From Metaphire vulgaris (lineage: Eukaryota; Annelida; Clitellata; Crassiclitellata; Megascolecidae): a DNA stretch of 64,000 nucleotides. Below, piece after piece: positions 46,502-58,428 of this stretch. Below the pieces are notes generated by a model that saw only the letters and a program-made list of their open reading frames with translations, had not been told where the DNA came from and ran no database searches. The position numbers were made by a program, and so were the translations under genes. Location: assembly GCA_018105865.1 (NCBI GenBank), contig CM030863.1, positions 2,717,601 through 2,781,600 of the forward strand, written 5' to 3'. Each line of letters starts with the position of its first letter. Positions within the stretch are counted from its first letter, which is position 1.

Positions 46502-46637
46502 ACTTAAAACTTAGCATGGTTTAAAGTGGCTTAGAAGGCATTACTGCCTGTGTGAAAGCCACTAGGGGCACTAACGGGGCTTGAACCCGCTCCGTCAGCC
46601 TGACGCTCCAGCACGTAACCCACTCTGCCATCTTCCG
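46502..46637 (-). mobile_element. tRNA-headed SINE-S (inverted)
   Basis: Reverse complement matches 37964-38107: AGATGGCAGAGTGGGTTACG ... GCGGGTTCAAGCCCCGTTAG ... GGCTTTCACACAGGCAGTAA. Confidence 0.85.
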
Positions 46638-46830
46638 CCTCATTTCTTACTCCCTCACTCTCTTCAATGCGACTGCTAAAGTCTCACCGACTGACTATTT
46701 TACCTTGCGACTCCAAAGCCAGGAGCGCCTCTGAGTAGAAATGAAAGAGGCGCTATACAAATGCCATATTACATCACATACGATAAATTCCGGGCAGTGA
46801 AAATGGCTGACAAAATGACAGACAACTGTC

Positions 46831-47024
46831 CAGTGTTTAATGTAGGCCGTTTCCGGGGGGAATTGCCCTTTCCCCCCCGGAAATTTCAAATTCTCCCCGG
46901 GAATTTTGGAATACTACATGGACTAACAGCGGCCCCTAGCAGAATCCCCCCTGGCTTTGTCAGTTTCCACCCCTTCGGCTTTTTCAGTGCCCCCCCGGAG
47001 TCCATGAGTCTAGATTAAACACTG
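46831..47024. mobile_element. hAT-like MITE family F
   Basis: Begins CAGTGTTTAATGTAGGCC, ends GAGTCTAGATTAAACACTG. Exact duplication CAACTGTC (46823-46830 and 47025-47032). Confidence 0.92.
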
Positions 47025-47179
47025 CAACTGTCTTGGCCAAGCCGACTGTCCCTTTTCTTACGATTGCCTGTTGGTTATAAAACATTATTCTGTTCCCGTT
47101 CGACATATTTCAGTTCCGGTTTGGAAGACATAGGCCTAATAGTCGAAAACCTGCCGCGAGTTTATGACATTGAATGCCA

Positions 47180-47524
47180 GGTATAGTATATAATAATGAC
47201 TCCCATTTATTAATGATTCCCCAGTCATTATTATATACAGTATATAATAATAACTCCCACGTCATTATTATACCTATATAGTAATGACTCTCCGTCATTA
47301 TTATCAGTGTTTATTCTAGCCACCTTGACATTGGGGAGATTTTGAAATGTTTGGGGGGACATGGTCTGAGACTCCATACTTTTGGGGGAAAATTTCCATC
47401 CCCCCGCCAACATATAAATTTTTTGGGAGGGGGAATTTTAAAATTTTGGAGGGGAAATCCCCCCTCCCCAGAGAAGGCCTAGAATAAACACTGATTATTA
47501 TACATATATAATAATGACCCCGTC

Positions 47525-47565
<41 letters not shown>

Positions 47566-47592
47566 ACTGAGGAGTCATTATTATTTGGGAGT
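47180..47592. repeat. AT-rich palindromic tandem repeat split by a MITE
   Basis: Units of TATATAATAATGACTCCC and its complement GTCATTATTATA repeat on both sides of the family F element at 47305-47493, with an AT array at 47527-47562. Confidence 0.8.
47305..47493. mobile_element. hAT-like MITE family F
   Basis: Begins CAGTGTTTATTCTAGCC, ends GGCCTAGAATAAACACTG. Exact duplication ATTATTAT on both sides. The inside is inverted relative to the copy at 39973-40159. Confidence 0.9.
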
Positions 47593-47888
47593 TAATATAA
47601 TACGCTACACCGGTTTAAGAAACGTTCAGTGTGTACAAGGCTTAATACTCTATCAAAGTCTGTGTTGCTTTAGAAACTCCACGTTAGACTGAAATGCGCG
47701 GTGGGATTTTTTTGACAGATCAAGAATTGCTGGGCGGGCGCATTTAAATAAATCCTCTTCATATGCTAATAAGCGTAGTCTATTTGAAAGGTCATTCGGG
47801 TGCGAAATTTCCAAAATGTCCTGACTAAGTTGGTTTCCGATGACGTCATTACCGACTGTCGCGCGATCTCGTGTTACGTCCTCTAGTG

Positions 47889-48080
47889 CAGTGGCGGCTC
47901 CACTGGGGGGAGGGGGTCCGGGGAGCCCCGGTGCCGACTATTGAGTGGCTGGCCCCCAGTAGCCCCCCTGTTGGGACCCTATACCTATTACTACATACCT
48001 ATCAGCAAATGGTTGGAAGCCCCATGCTAAGAAGTTGCCACCCTCAACCCCCCATTTGCCAAATCCTGGAGCCGCCACTG
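47889..48080. mobile_element. hAT-like MITE family C
   Basis: Begins CAGTGGCGGCTCCACTGG, ends CCTGGAGCCGCCACTG. Flanks CTCTAGTG and CTTTAGTG match at 7 of 8. Confidence 0.9.
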
Positions 48081-48252
48081 CTTTAGTGACCAAATCAAAG
48101 AGAGAGAGACAGAGCGAGAGAGACAGAGAGACAGAGACAGATACGTAGAAAGAGGCAGACAGACAGCGGAGAACTCCGTAACGCCCTGCAAATCTTAATT
48201 TCCGAAAAAAGCTTTTTGTCACGTCTGTGTAAATAGGCCTAATCGTCTGTTT

Positions 48253-48255
<3 letters not shown>

Positions 48256-48328
<73 letters not shown>
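48256..48328. repeat. AC microsatellite
   Basis: About 36 AC units. Confidence 0.97.
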
Positions 48329-48331
<3 letters not shown>

Positions 48332-48396
48332 ATCTTCATCGTTCTTCTTCACAGTCACACACATGCCTCTCACTGACACGACTCGTGAGACACGCA

Positions 48397-48630
48397 GGGA
48401 CGTCATTTTTGTGGGGCGGGGGGCCGTTGTGTTATTTAGTTTTCAAATGTAAATTGGCTAAATAATAGGTAAAAATACTAAAAAAAGCAAAAAACGTCAT
48501 CAACCCCTAAAGGAGGGCGGGATTCGCACAAAATGACCGACAAGCTAAAAAAAGGTCGTCAACTTTTTCGAAAACTTGTCAGATCGAAAGTGCCCCCCCT
48601 AAAAACAGTGAAACGGCGCCTCTTGAGACA
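48397..48630. mobile_element. MITE-like region with shared motif
   Basis: GGGACGTCATTTTTGTGGGG at the left and GTGAAACGGCGCCTC at the right; motif variants at 48486-48503 and 48536-48562. Ends not exactly paired. Confidence 0.5.
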
Positions 48631-48933
48631 CGACTCTCACGAAATGCAGGTCATTCTAGTTGCTTAATAGGAGTATCCAGAACAATCTCTATGGTTACTG
48701 ATCTATGCCCACCAGCAAGAAATCTGCTTCTGCCATTTGCGTCTATTAATAGACGACAATGGTTTCTATGGTTTCTGCCCACCAGTGGGCGGAGCAATCG
48801 GACTTTGTTGGTAAACACTGGATACCCCTATACACATTTATGCATGTGATTGTGACGTAATGGCGTGCCATGAAATGCAAATATTTTCAGTCTTTGGAAT
48901 GTACCTAGTGGTTCCTATGGATTAAGTTCTGTA

Positions 48934-49016
48934 TACATGGTGACGCAAAAAACAACCGGACTATATTAAATGCAAACTTAAACGTGACTAGTCCGGTTAT
49001 TTTGCGCCACCGTGTA
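48934..49016. mobile_element. Palindromic TA-flanked MITE, copy 2
   Basis: TACATGGTGACGCAAAAAAC ... GTCCGGTTATTTTGCGCCAC and a TA end; related to 43546-43623. Confidence 0.75.
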
Positions 49017-49117
49017 TTTTTTCAATGGTTGTATTCACGGTTGTATTCTAATTTGTTAACTCCCAGATTAGCCTAATTAATTAAGCGTTAAACGCTTTGA
49101 AATCTGTGGTAAGCGCA

Positions 49118-49180
49118 TTGTGTAAACAGTAAACGGATTCAAAGGCTATCTCAAAAACTAGGTTATTGAATACAGATGGT

Positions 49181-49265
<85 letters not shown>

Positions 49266-49312
49266 TGATTTAACGTGGTTTAGGAGGCTAAGTAAGCCTG
49301 TGTGAAAATCAC
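49118..49312. mobile_element. Two LINE-T 3' ends around an AAT array
   Basis: 49118-49182 (plus) has AACAGTAAACGGATTCAAAG and GAATACAGATGGTTA, then an AAT array to 49263, then 49264-49312 is the inverted LINE tail GTGATTTAACGTGGTTTAGG ... AAGCCTGTGTGAAAATCACTG. Confidence 0.75.
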
Positions 49313-49644
49313 TGTAGTAACGCAGTAATGTGCACTTCCGCCACGGTGCTACTCTACGGTTATCCAAATACTCGTTTAACTACCCGATAGGGTATCCGAG
49401 TACGTCACTACCCGATTACGTAAGCCCGAGTGACCAATGAATAATGAAAACTCGAACTTCTAAAATATTCACGCAGTCTCAAAATAGACAGCTACGCGAC
49501 TGCAAGAAAAGGTGCACTCAATTGAAACCCAACGAGACAGTTTTAAGACGGTGTCGTTCAAATAGTACAGAAACTTACCGCAAAAAGGACTTTGTACTTT
49601 TGTAGACGCAAAATCCGTATCGGTTAATATTGCAAAACTGCAAT

Positions 49645-49754
<110 letters not shown>

Positions 49755-50189
49755 CAGTTGCCAACTTTGACTTTTACGCTGTAGCCTATATTTACTTCTG
49801 AATATCAACAACATGCAAAGTCCGATTATAGCTGCGTTTAGCAGCGAACAGGGCATCTGTACCCGTATTGATCTTAGAGTTTATTTACCAGAAAACCTAG
49901 CTTTCTCTGAAGATCATTATCGCAGTTCACCTCCTACCAAGTGGTAGGCCTACTGTAGAGGGACAGAAGTATTCACCCATCCAAACGGTTTGACTTCGAA
50001 GTCAGGCAGACCGACGGGACAATAGTGACAAGTCAGCAGTTTTGAATGGGACAAGACATTCCATTCCCTTGTTGTTATTGTGTGCAGATGTATTTCGGCA
50101 TCAACCACTTTGAACCGGTTTCAACTCTCGTCGACTGGCCAATTGTTCGGTTATAAATCAGCGCTTTGGATGTACGGAGATAGCATAAA
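49755..50189. other. No gene seen
   Basis: Unassigned; a TTATAAAT word at about 50150 lies 40 bp before the small ORF at 50190. Confidence 0.4.
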
Positions 50190-50303
50190 ATGGGGGCAAA
50201 AAGTCGACGCAGCAAAGTGGAACGTTTTTTGTGGAGAAAACGCTCGCTCTTATCCTTAACCGGCGTTTTGGCGCTGATCTGGAACTACGTTCTTTCATTG
50301 TGA
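50190..50303 (+). CDS. Possible 37-residue basic single-pass membrane peptide or first exon
   Basis: MGAKSRRSKVERFLWRKRSL followed by a hydrophobic stretch LLSLTGVLALIWNYVLSL and a stop. The layout (basic N-terminus then one membrane segment) is that of a type II membrane protein start. A GTGAAG at 50299 could be a donor just before the stop. No homologue recognised and no downstream exon found, so this is speculative. Confidence 0.2.
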   Translation: MGAKSRRSKVERFLWRKRSLLSLTGVLALIWNYVLSL

Positions 50304-50404
50304 AGCTCACAGTCGCCTTTCTGCCACACGTTAATTCACAACTCAATCAGATTGAATGTAGATGAATGTAATTGAATGTTTGTAATTGAATGATGTAATT
50401 GAAT

Positions 50405-50480
50405 GCAGATGGTTAGGCCTACATCAGTGGTTTTCACACAGGCTTACTTAGCCTCCTAAACAACTTGAAATCACATTATT
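50405..50480 (+). mobile_element. LINE-T 3' end
   Basis: GCAGATGGTTAGGCCTACAT, CAGTGGTTTTCACACAGGCT, TACTTAGCCTCCTAAACAAC, AATCACATTATTATT. Confidence 0.75.
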
Positions 50481-50671
50481 ATTAATCATTCAACCGATGT
50501 TTGAGTGAGCAAAATAAATGAATCACCCACTCGCCCGTCCGACCACAAATCAATCCATTCAAAAGGGAATCTAGGCCTAAATACTCACTCGTTTAAAAAA
50601 ACTCTCATTACAAGTGACGTTTGGTCCATGCCAAAACCACCAACACCACGGCCTATAAAAATTGTCTTGAA

Positions 50672-50673
50672 AA

Positions 50674-50765
<92 letters not shown>

Positions 50766-51595
50766 TTATTATTACTATTATTATTACTACTACTGCACCT
50801 ACTACTACTGCTGCTGCTACTACCACTGCTGCCACCACCACCACCACCACCACCACCACCAATCACCACCACTGCACCACCACACACCACTGCATTACCA
50901 CCTGCTGCCAAAGCCACCACCACCACCACCACCACTGCACCACCTGCATGCCACCACCACCACCACCACCACAACTGCTGCCACTGCCACCACCACCACC
51001 ACCACCACCACCTGCTGCCACCACTGCCACCACCACCAAACCACCACCACCACCACCACTGCCACCACTGCCACCACCACCACCACCACCACCACCACCA
51101 CCACCTGCACCACCACCACCACCACCACCACCTGCTGCCACCAAGACCACCACCACCACCACCACTGCTTGCTGCACCACCAACACCAGCCACTGCTGCT
51201 GACCACCACCACCACCACCACCACCACCACCACCACCACCACCACCACCACCACCAAATTACCACCACCACCACCACCACCACCAAACACCACCACCACT
51301 GCCATCACCACTGCTGCCACTGCTGCACCTGCACCACCTAATGCACCACCACTGCTGCCACTGCCACCACAGGTCTGCAAGTGCTGCTGCTGAGGTGCTG
51401 CTGCTGCTGCTACTGCTGCTGCTGCTGCTGCTGCTAGAGTCTGCTGCTGCTGCCACTGCTGGCAACCACTGCTGCTGCTACTGCTGCTGCTACTGCTGCA
51501 CTACTACTGCAACTACTACTACTACTACTAGATTTGCTGAACTAAATACTACTACTACTACTAAAACTATTATTATTATTATTATTATTATTAAG
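50672..51595. repeat. CTA/CCA/CTG compound microsatellite, about 920 bp
   Basis: CTA units, short ATT, then a long CCA (ACC) region with CTG/TGC interruptions, then CTG-rich, CTA and ATT. All six frames are open over long distances because of the repeat, not because of coding. Confidence 0.95.
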
Positions 51596-51700
51596 TAAGT
51601 AAAATCTCGTAAATTTATATAGCGCTTTGCAAAAGTAGTACATTGGTAGCTACGTATTCTTATGCGCTTAATCTTTCTTGAAATAGCTGTAGATTTAGAA
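51593..51700 (+). repeat. Dispersed LINE-end-like repeat, copy 3
   Basis: AAGTAAAATCTCGTAAATTTATATAGCGC..., GCGCTTAATCTTTCTTGAAA as at 5274-5390, directly after an ATT array. Confidence 0.7.
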
Positions 51701-52590
51701 CCGACTGCACATTGTCTGGGCTTATTCTACTCTACGTCGAGAGTGGTTTCGGAATAAGCTTATTTAAATTTTAGACTCACTCGTACGACTGCACTAAATT
51801 TCGAAAAATGTATAGAATTGCGGGTTCAATGTGAAACTGGAATGGCGTTAGGCCTATAATGCAGTTTTCAATAGAACATTTGGCCACAAGTAGTACATGG
51901 AGTTTATATTTCACTACCGCTGCAGTTTTTCCATCGGCTGGCAGTTGCAAATAGTTGTCAGTTCTGAGTCGGCGAGTAGGGTAAGTAAATAAAATGCAAA
52001 TGCACAAAATTATCATATCTTTAAATATAAAAGCATTTGTAAATTTACAAGCAGGTTTAATTAAATATCAGATACAGGTCTAACACATTAAATGTCAACA
52101 AAAAATCCGCTCCAAAAGTAAAATGGATGCAAAACGTCACTTCCAAATGAATTATATCCAGCATTTCTTGTGTTTCCATCGGCAGAATTCTAAAGCAAAG
52201 CTAAATAAGATGCCTATTACCCAAGAAAAGCGTTTCATTTTTAAAATATCTTAGGCTATATTGGGGGGAAATGCAGCAAAACAGCTAAGGTATGAAATTC
52301 AAGATTGGTTGAGTGCATGAAAATGCGCCTTAAAGTTTCAATCCAGACAGGTGCTTATGAGTTGATGTGCTGTTTCACTTGGGCTTCCCGAGACCAGTGC
52401 AGTTCAGTGACTCAACATCGATAGTCGGATCTGTAGCATCAAATGGTTGGCGAGCTTTGACACGACAGACGTGAACCCTCTACAAAAAAACGTCAATATT
52501 GGAACACCTTAAGCAAGATAACGAAGAGGCATTACGAAGAATCTGCAGTTTGCTGTTTGTCTAAATCCATGATTTTTTCGTCCTTGACGG
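51701..52590. other. No gene seen
   Basis: Unassigned sequence; only short open frames. Confidence 0.4.
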
Positions 52591-52599
52591 AAAGGGGCT

Positions 52600-53720
52600 G
52601 TCCATTAATTACGTCGGCAATTTAAGGGGGACAGGAATTACAAATGTTTGACAGTTGTTGACAGGGGCATGGGGTTCAAGAGAAGTTGATGTCAACAATT
52701 TCATTTTTAAAATAAAATAAAAAATCATGGAATGCTATTTGTTGCAACGGAAAATTTTTGACAAGCAAAAAAGCAGTGATGTTAATCCTTGTCCTGGTCC
52801 TTGTCCTTAAGGACTCCTTAAGGACCAATTTGAAGTCCTCGTCCTTGTCCTCATCCTTGGGGGCTCAGTCCTCGTCCCTATCCTCGTCCTTGCATATCGG
52901 TCCTTGTCCTGGTCCTTGTAAATTAGTCCTTGAAAAATCCTTATAAGGACCAAATTATTTGCATACCATTTTCAAGTGTTCTCTGATAATTATGTTCCAA
53001 GGTAAGAGTAGTATTTAGATTCATATTTACATACTTGATTTGAGTTATTCTAAATGTGTAGTCATTGTTTCCTTTATAATACCAATTGAGCAGCTGAACT
53101 TACATTTCCTGTTTGAAAGCGTATGAACCAGACGCATGCGTTTTTAAAATTTCTATTATTCTTTAGTTGTATCTTAAAATACTGGTGTCATTGTCTACAA
53201 ACTTACAAAGGAATGGAACAAAGCATGATCAGTAATGGAGATTGGCAGTTGAACGAGTTTTCTCGCAAAGCGGTGTCATAATATTAGGCCTCATTGTGCG
53301 TGCATGACTGATCAGCTGTTGGAAACACTTGTTTATTTGAAATACAACATTGCTGTTGACTAGATTATGTTTTACAACATTCTTTTTTTGCTTTTATGAT
53401 TTTGTGATTCGATTTGAAATTGTTTTTTTACCTTTTCCTTTCTGACTTTTTTGTCTAAAACAGAGATCGGTCCTTGTCCTTGTCCTTGATCCTTGTCCTT
53501 GGAGGGCAGTCCTTGTGGTCCTTGTGCTTGAGGGGCAAGTCCTGGTCCTTGTCCTCGTCCTTGGAGGGTCGGTCCTTGTCCTTGTCCTTATCCTCGTCCT
53601 TGGGGGGTCGGTCCTTGTCCTTATCATCGTCCTTGGGGGGGTCAGTCCTTGTTAACATCACTGCAAAAAAGGTCATCACCACCACATTTTGACACTTGAT
53701 GAGTCAAGAAGGCTAGGACC
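52600..53720. mobile_element. MITE-like repeat split by element J
   Basis: GGGGCTGTCCATTAATTACG ... TTGACAAGCAAAAAAG before the insertion and GTCATCACCACCACATTTTG after it. The same order without an interruption occurs (inverted) at 20215-20365. Confidence 0.7.
52774..53663. mobile_element. hAT-like element J (CAGTGATGTTAA) with CCTTGT minisatellites
   Basis: Begins CAGTGATGTTAATCCTTGTC, ends GTCCTTGTTAACATCACTG. Exact duplication CAAAAAAG (52766-52773 and 53664-53671). Both ends carry degenerate CCTTGTCCTTGG tandem repeats (52780-52940 and 53465-53655) around a unique AT-rich core. No transposase frame. Confidence 0.9.
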
Positions 53721-54110
53721 TGCGGCCCCACACATTGGGCTGCGCCCCTCAGTGGGGCCTACGACCTTCCTCGGGGGCTTGGCTTGGTCTCCGACGGGAG
53801 GCTGCGCCCCAGTAGGGCCTACGGCCCCACGTCGGCTGGGGCTTGGTTTACGACGGGAGGCTGCTCCAGTAGGGTATACAGGCTATGGCCCAACACGGGG
53901 GAATGCGTCCCTACTAGGGTCTACGGCTCCACACGGGGTACTGCGCCCTCAGTGGTGCCGTACAACGTGCATTCAATCAGGACGATTCGTCAAGCTGCAA
54001 TTAAGACGCTTCGTTAAATGCCCCGTCGATTATACAGTTTTTATTATACAGTTTGGTTGTCAATGGCAACAACGTCTTCCAACATCGGCCGCGTATCGTG
54101 ACCGACAAAC
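53720..54110. repeat. GC-rich minisatellite plus dispersed repeat K, copy 2
   Basis: GGGCTGCGCCCC-AGTAGGGCCTACGGCCCC words (53720-53950), then CTGCAATTAAGACGCTTCGT ... GTATCGTGACCGAC as at 8229-8350. The 170-codon open frame is an artefact of the repeat. Confidence 0.75.
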
Positions 54111-54135
54111 AGATAAAGAGAACTATGTATATATA

Positions 54136-56473
54136 TTAGGGTGGTCCTCAAATGCACACAAAATTTTAAAAGTAGATTTTATTGAAGTGCTTTTTGTTTA
54201 AACTGTTCATTTCTAATAAAAAAACATTGTTACCAAGTTTGGCTTTCATAGACCCTCATTAACCACTGTCACACTTACATTGAAAATTACAAACAGGGTC
54301 ATTCCATGACAACGCAGCCAGTATTTAGACAATTGTTCACCACACCATCTCAGATCTGCAAGAAATTTGCAGGGCTTGAAGTACAGCTCAAGTTGAGTAA
54401 ATCTTGAAATTATCAGCTAGTTTTGTCAAAAACTCTCAGAGATATGATATTTTGAAGATACGAGGCTAATCGCGAGTCGACGCTACGTGTTAGTTTTACG
54501 CTTTTTGAAGTTTAATATCTTGGGAAAACACAGCAGATATCAGGCTGAAATTTGCACTGTGCATACACTTTTCCCAGCTGAGTTGACTGGTGTATTAATC
54601 TTTATCATAGGCGCTACACAGCATGCTCTACATATGTCCAAACATCCCATAGCAGCCAGTTTTCACCGATTACCATGAATCAGCAAAACGTTAGACTAGG
54701 TTTTTGTGTCTTTATGTAACTACATATATGTACTCATCAGCTGCAGACAGGATTTCTGTCAATGATGAGACCTTGTACCCACTATGTTCATACCAATATT
54801 TAGTTGTGACACTAATAACAAATGTCCTTTAAAAGTAGTCCAATTGCTTAGTACCAAAAAAATGCATTTAACCAAAAACTGTTGAACTTTATGCCACTGT
54901 AATCAAGACTATTGCAAAGTGATCATAATAATCAATGAGTTCTGTGACGTGTCACTGGCATACGAATCGGTGTCATCGACTAGATGCTGGCTTTTCTGTG
55001 CGTTGGGAAACTGCTTGAGATGGATGCCACTCAACAACTTGTAGCAAGTAATGGTGTTGTCGTTGTTGAGGCAGTTTCTATCTAGTGAAGACCGAGTCCT
55101 TGTTGTGGTTCTGAGCGAAAAAGGCTATTCCAGTCGAAACATTGCAGCAAAGGTCGGCTGTAATCAAAGCACGGTTGTGCGCATTTTACTGAAGAACAAG
55201 GATACCAAAAGTACGACAGATCGACCCCATTGCGGTCGGCCCAGGAAGTCAGCCACCAGAGGCAATAAAGTCCTGATCAGAACATCTCCTGATAAGCGGA
55301 AGCTAACGTTTCCTGAACTTCTTCTGAGAGAAAACTATATAAGTCATTAGTAAGGCCTCGTCTAGAATACTGTTTTGTGTCAGTCATGAGAGAAAGGTTT
55401 CTTCAGTGATGAAAGCACATTTTGCAGTCTATGGAACCATGGCAAGATTTTTGTAAGAAGGTTTCCACATGAAGAATAGAAGCCGGAGTGCCTAAACATG
55501 TCAGTGTTAACGACATTTATGGTGTGGGGATGCATGGCAGCCAGTGGGTTTGGAAGACTTCATATTGTTGACTGGATGGTGAATGCAGATAAATACATTG
55601 ACATTCTAGAGATATTCTAGAGAAATGTATGCTGCCATCAGCTAAACAGCTGTTTCCTAGCAAGTATTTGTTTCAGGACTGCAATGCACCCTGTCTTAGA
55701 GCGAAAACTGTTGCTTGTAGGAAGAAGAATCATCCATTGATTTGCCGGCTCAGTCACCTGATCTTGACACTATTGAGAACTTGTAGTACTAGTGTACATA
55801 CTGTACAATGTACAGTAGTAGTGTCAGCCGAGATTACCAAGAATCAGCCGCAGAAAAGGCGCGAGCTGATTGAGTCTCTAATTGCAGCCTGGAATCACAT
55901 CATAACACATGAGCACCTTGTCAAATTGGTCCATTCCGTGCCACACAGATGTCATTTAGTCAGAAAGAACAATGGCTGGCCCATAGAGTACTAATGACAA
56001 CAATAAATAAAAACGGCCCTTTCAAGGCTACCTTATAAAATTCAAAAGCAATTATTGCGCTAAAGTAGTTAGAACGCGCACCATATCATGCGAACTCCGC
56101 GAGTGACCATTTTAGTAAAGATTCGAGAAATCACACATTGGCCATATTTCCTCATAAAAGTCTGGGAAAAGTGCATAATCAAGTGACATCACATACAGAA
56201 ATGAAGGCAGAATTAAAATTGATACAAAACAATATATAATAACCACCAATTCTACAAGAAAATCTGATAATAATATCAAAAATTATTAAAAATTTCAGTT
56301 TCACAGCCGATGCAAGATTTTTTCACACACTGTAAATATAGGGGTCGTGTGACAGTACTAAATATGTTTAGATTCGATTGGAATTTTTCCCAAATTGTTT
56401 TTATTCCAAATGGAACAGGAAAATGCAAAAGCACTTTGAAAAAGTATAACTTTGCTTTTGAGGACCACCTAAT
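54136..56473. mobile_element. Tc1-like DNA transposon, decayed
   Basis: Terminal inverted repeats TTAGGGTGGTCCTCAAATG (left) and TTAGGTGGTCCTCAAAAG (right, read inward), next to TATATA. The inside carries a broken transposase. The length of about 2.3 kb is ordinary for a Tc1/mariner element with some extra sequence. Confidence 0.88.
55051..55994 (+). pseudogene. Tc1-like transposase remnant
   Basis: 55051-55350 encodes the paired helix-turn-helix DNA-binding part: KGYSSRNIAAKVGCNQSTVV and DRPHCGRPRKSATRGNK. Further frames carry catalytic-region words: FSDESTFCSLWNHG (about 55395-55440), TTFMVWGCMAASGFGRLH (55510-55565) and the C-terminal ELIESLIAAWNHII (55860-55905). Several stops and shifts separate them, so it is inactive. 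Confidence 0.85.
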
Positions 56474-56482
56474 ATATATATA

Positions 56483-57260
56483 TATATTATTTATTTATTT
56501 ATTGAAAGTTATGTGGTAAATCATCCTAGAAGAAGGACTACTTGAACACATTACATAGTACATGAATAATACTGGTCAGGATTTAACAGAATAGCTGATC
56601 TCGAACAGCCAAGTCTTCAGACGCTTCTTAAATATGTCCAGAGAAGGTGATGTTTGAACACTGATGGGGAGACGATTCCAGGCTTTCGCTGAGGTAACCG
56701 GGCAGGCGCGGTCGCCGGCAGCGGCAAGGCGTGTGCGCGGCACGAGGAGTGCTTCAGTGGAGCCAGATCGCAGACGCCTTCTACTATCTGTGTCTGCGGA
56801 TCTCTGGAGTTCTCACCGGAGATAGGAGGGACCGATGTCGTGCAGGCACCGATAGACGATGGTTGCCAGCTTATACGTTATTCGCTCGGGGACCGAGAGC
56901 AAGTGTAGGTCGATCAACAGTGGCGTGATGTGATCATACTTCCTTGATCGATGGATCAGGCGTGCAGCCGCACGAAGTACGTTCTGGAGTCTGTCGAGGA
57001 GGTGTTTCGGGAGCCCTGCTAAGGTGGCGTTACCGTAGTCGAGTTTAGTGGGCACTAAGGCACTGATCAAAGTCTTCAGGACAGTGAAAGAGACATATTT
57101 TCGTATGCTGCGGATCAACCGCAGTGCTGCGAAGCAGCTGGCGACGGTGCGTGTCACGTGTTGTCTCGTTGTGGCGGTATTGTCGATGTAAATACCGAGA
57201 TTTCCGACGTAGGGGCTTGGATGAATAACATAACCATTAATCCGGACCGAGGTGGATTAT
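56483..57260 (-). pseudogene. CR1-like LINE ORF2 C-terminus and 3' end
   Basis: Reading leftwards from about 57255: VRINGYVIHPSPYVGNLGIY, HVTRTVASCFAALRLIRSIR, PTKLDYGNATLAGLPKHLLD, HITPLLIDLHLLSVPERI, YRCLHDIGPSYLR, then a TGA at 56815-56813, then AWNRLPISVQ and FKKRLKTWLF to the ORF end near 56585. A TTTA-type terminal repeat lies at 56486-56507. Only one premature stop is seen, so the copy is fairly young. Confidence 0.87.
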
Positions 57261-57261
57261 A

Positions 57262-58220
57262 TTTATTATATATGTTATACATACTGTATATATATATATA
57301 TATATATTACTATACATTATCCAGAACATCAAAGATCGTCAACGTAACTCAATTTACCTTATAATCGCACTTTGGTTCTTTCACCCCTCGCATGCATTCA
57401 AGGCCCAGCATTTGGAACTGGCAACAGTAATCTCTTCCTGTTATAACCTAATAACACATCTGATAATACTGAACACATGTCATATATTATCTGTTCGTTC
57501 GATCAATATAAACTACATTGTTCAGGAAAATGCAAATCTTTCATAAGTTTCAATCTCGTCGCAAGGTCCATGAAAAAATATTCTAATGACAAAATCTGCC
57601 AAAGAGAATTTTTTTGAAAGCATTCATCTTACTGTAGGCCTAAGTCTTTTACAAAAATCAAGTAAATTACAGATCTACAGTGTATGTATGATATATAATT
57701 TGACTTCACTATCACTTATTACCAATGGAGCAACATCTCATTCGAGTCAGCTCAGAGCATATTTTGTGTCAAGCCATTTGGCTTGGAATCTCAGTGTTGG
57801 AGTTGTGAAATGCGAGCTGGGGGGAGAGGGAGGGGAGGACTGAAATTCAATGAATATCAGAACTGCAAGTACCAGAAATGCGATTTTTGGGAGGGTTGCA
57901 AAGTTAGCTGGGGGTTCAACCCCACAACCCCAACCCCCCTCCCCGGCAACTCCAACCCTGGATTGGATAAAGATTAGACGCATTGCAATCAGGACGCTTC
58001 TTCTGATCCACGATGTGTCAATGATACAACTTTCAGATTCTTACTCCTAGAACCAATCCCCAATGTACTGTAAAGGTCGCTGATATGCACCTATTTATTG
58101 ATCATGGTTACCTATCGTGAACCTGCGTCTTCAAGTTGAAGATAGGAACACACGTTAATGTCAGGATTATAGGCCCTACTGTAAACACGTAGTCCATTTC
58201 TGACCCACAACACCAAACTG
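57262..58220. other. No gene seen
   Basis: AT dinucleotides near 57285-57310, then unassigned sequence. 57780-57960 is G/C-rich and MITE-like but I could not pair its ends. Confidence 0.4.
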
Positions 58221-58225
58221 AACGT

Positions 58226-58226
<1 letters not shown>

Positions 58227-58278
<52 letters not shown>

Positions 58279-58428
58279 GTCTCTCTGTCTCTCTGTCCTC
58301 TGTCTCTGTCTCTATCTCCCTCTCTGTCTCTCTCTGTCTGTATGTCTCTCTGTCTGTCTCTGTCTGTCTCTGTCTCTGTCTCTATCTCCCTCTCTATCTC
58401 TTTCTCGTTTTTTCTCTCTCTCTCTGCT
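58227..58428. repeat. CT/CTGT microsatellite
   Basis: CT and CTGTCT units. Confidence 0.95.

Noticed and set aside
50505..51600. Open frames of up to 278 codons on both strands
   Set aside because: Low-complexity readings of a CTA/CCA/CTG array.
53689..54201. 170-codon Pro/Gly-rich open frame
   Set aside because: Translation of a GC-rich minisatellite plus dispersed repeat K.
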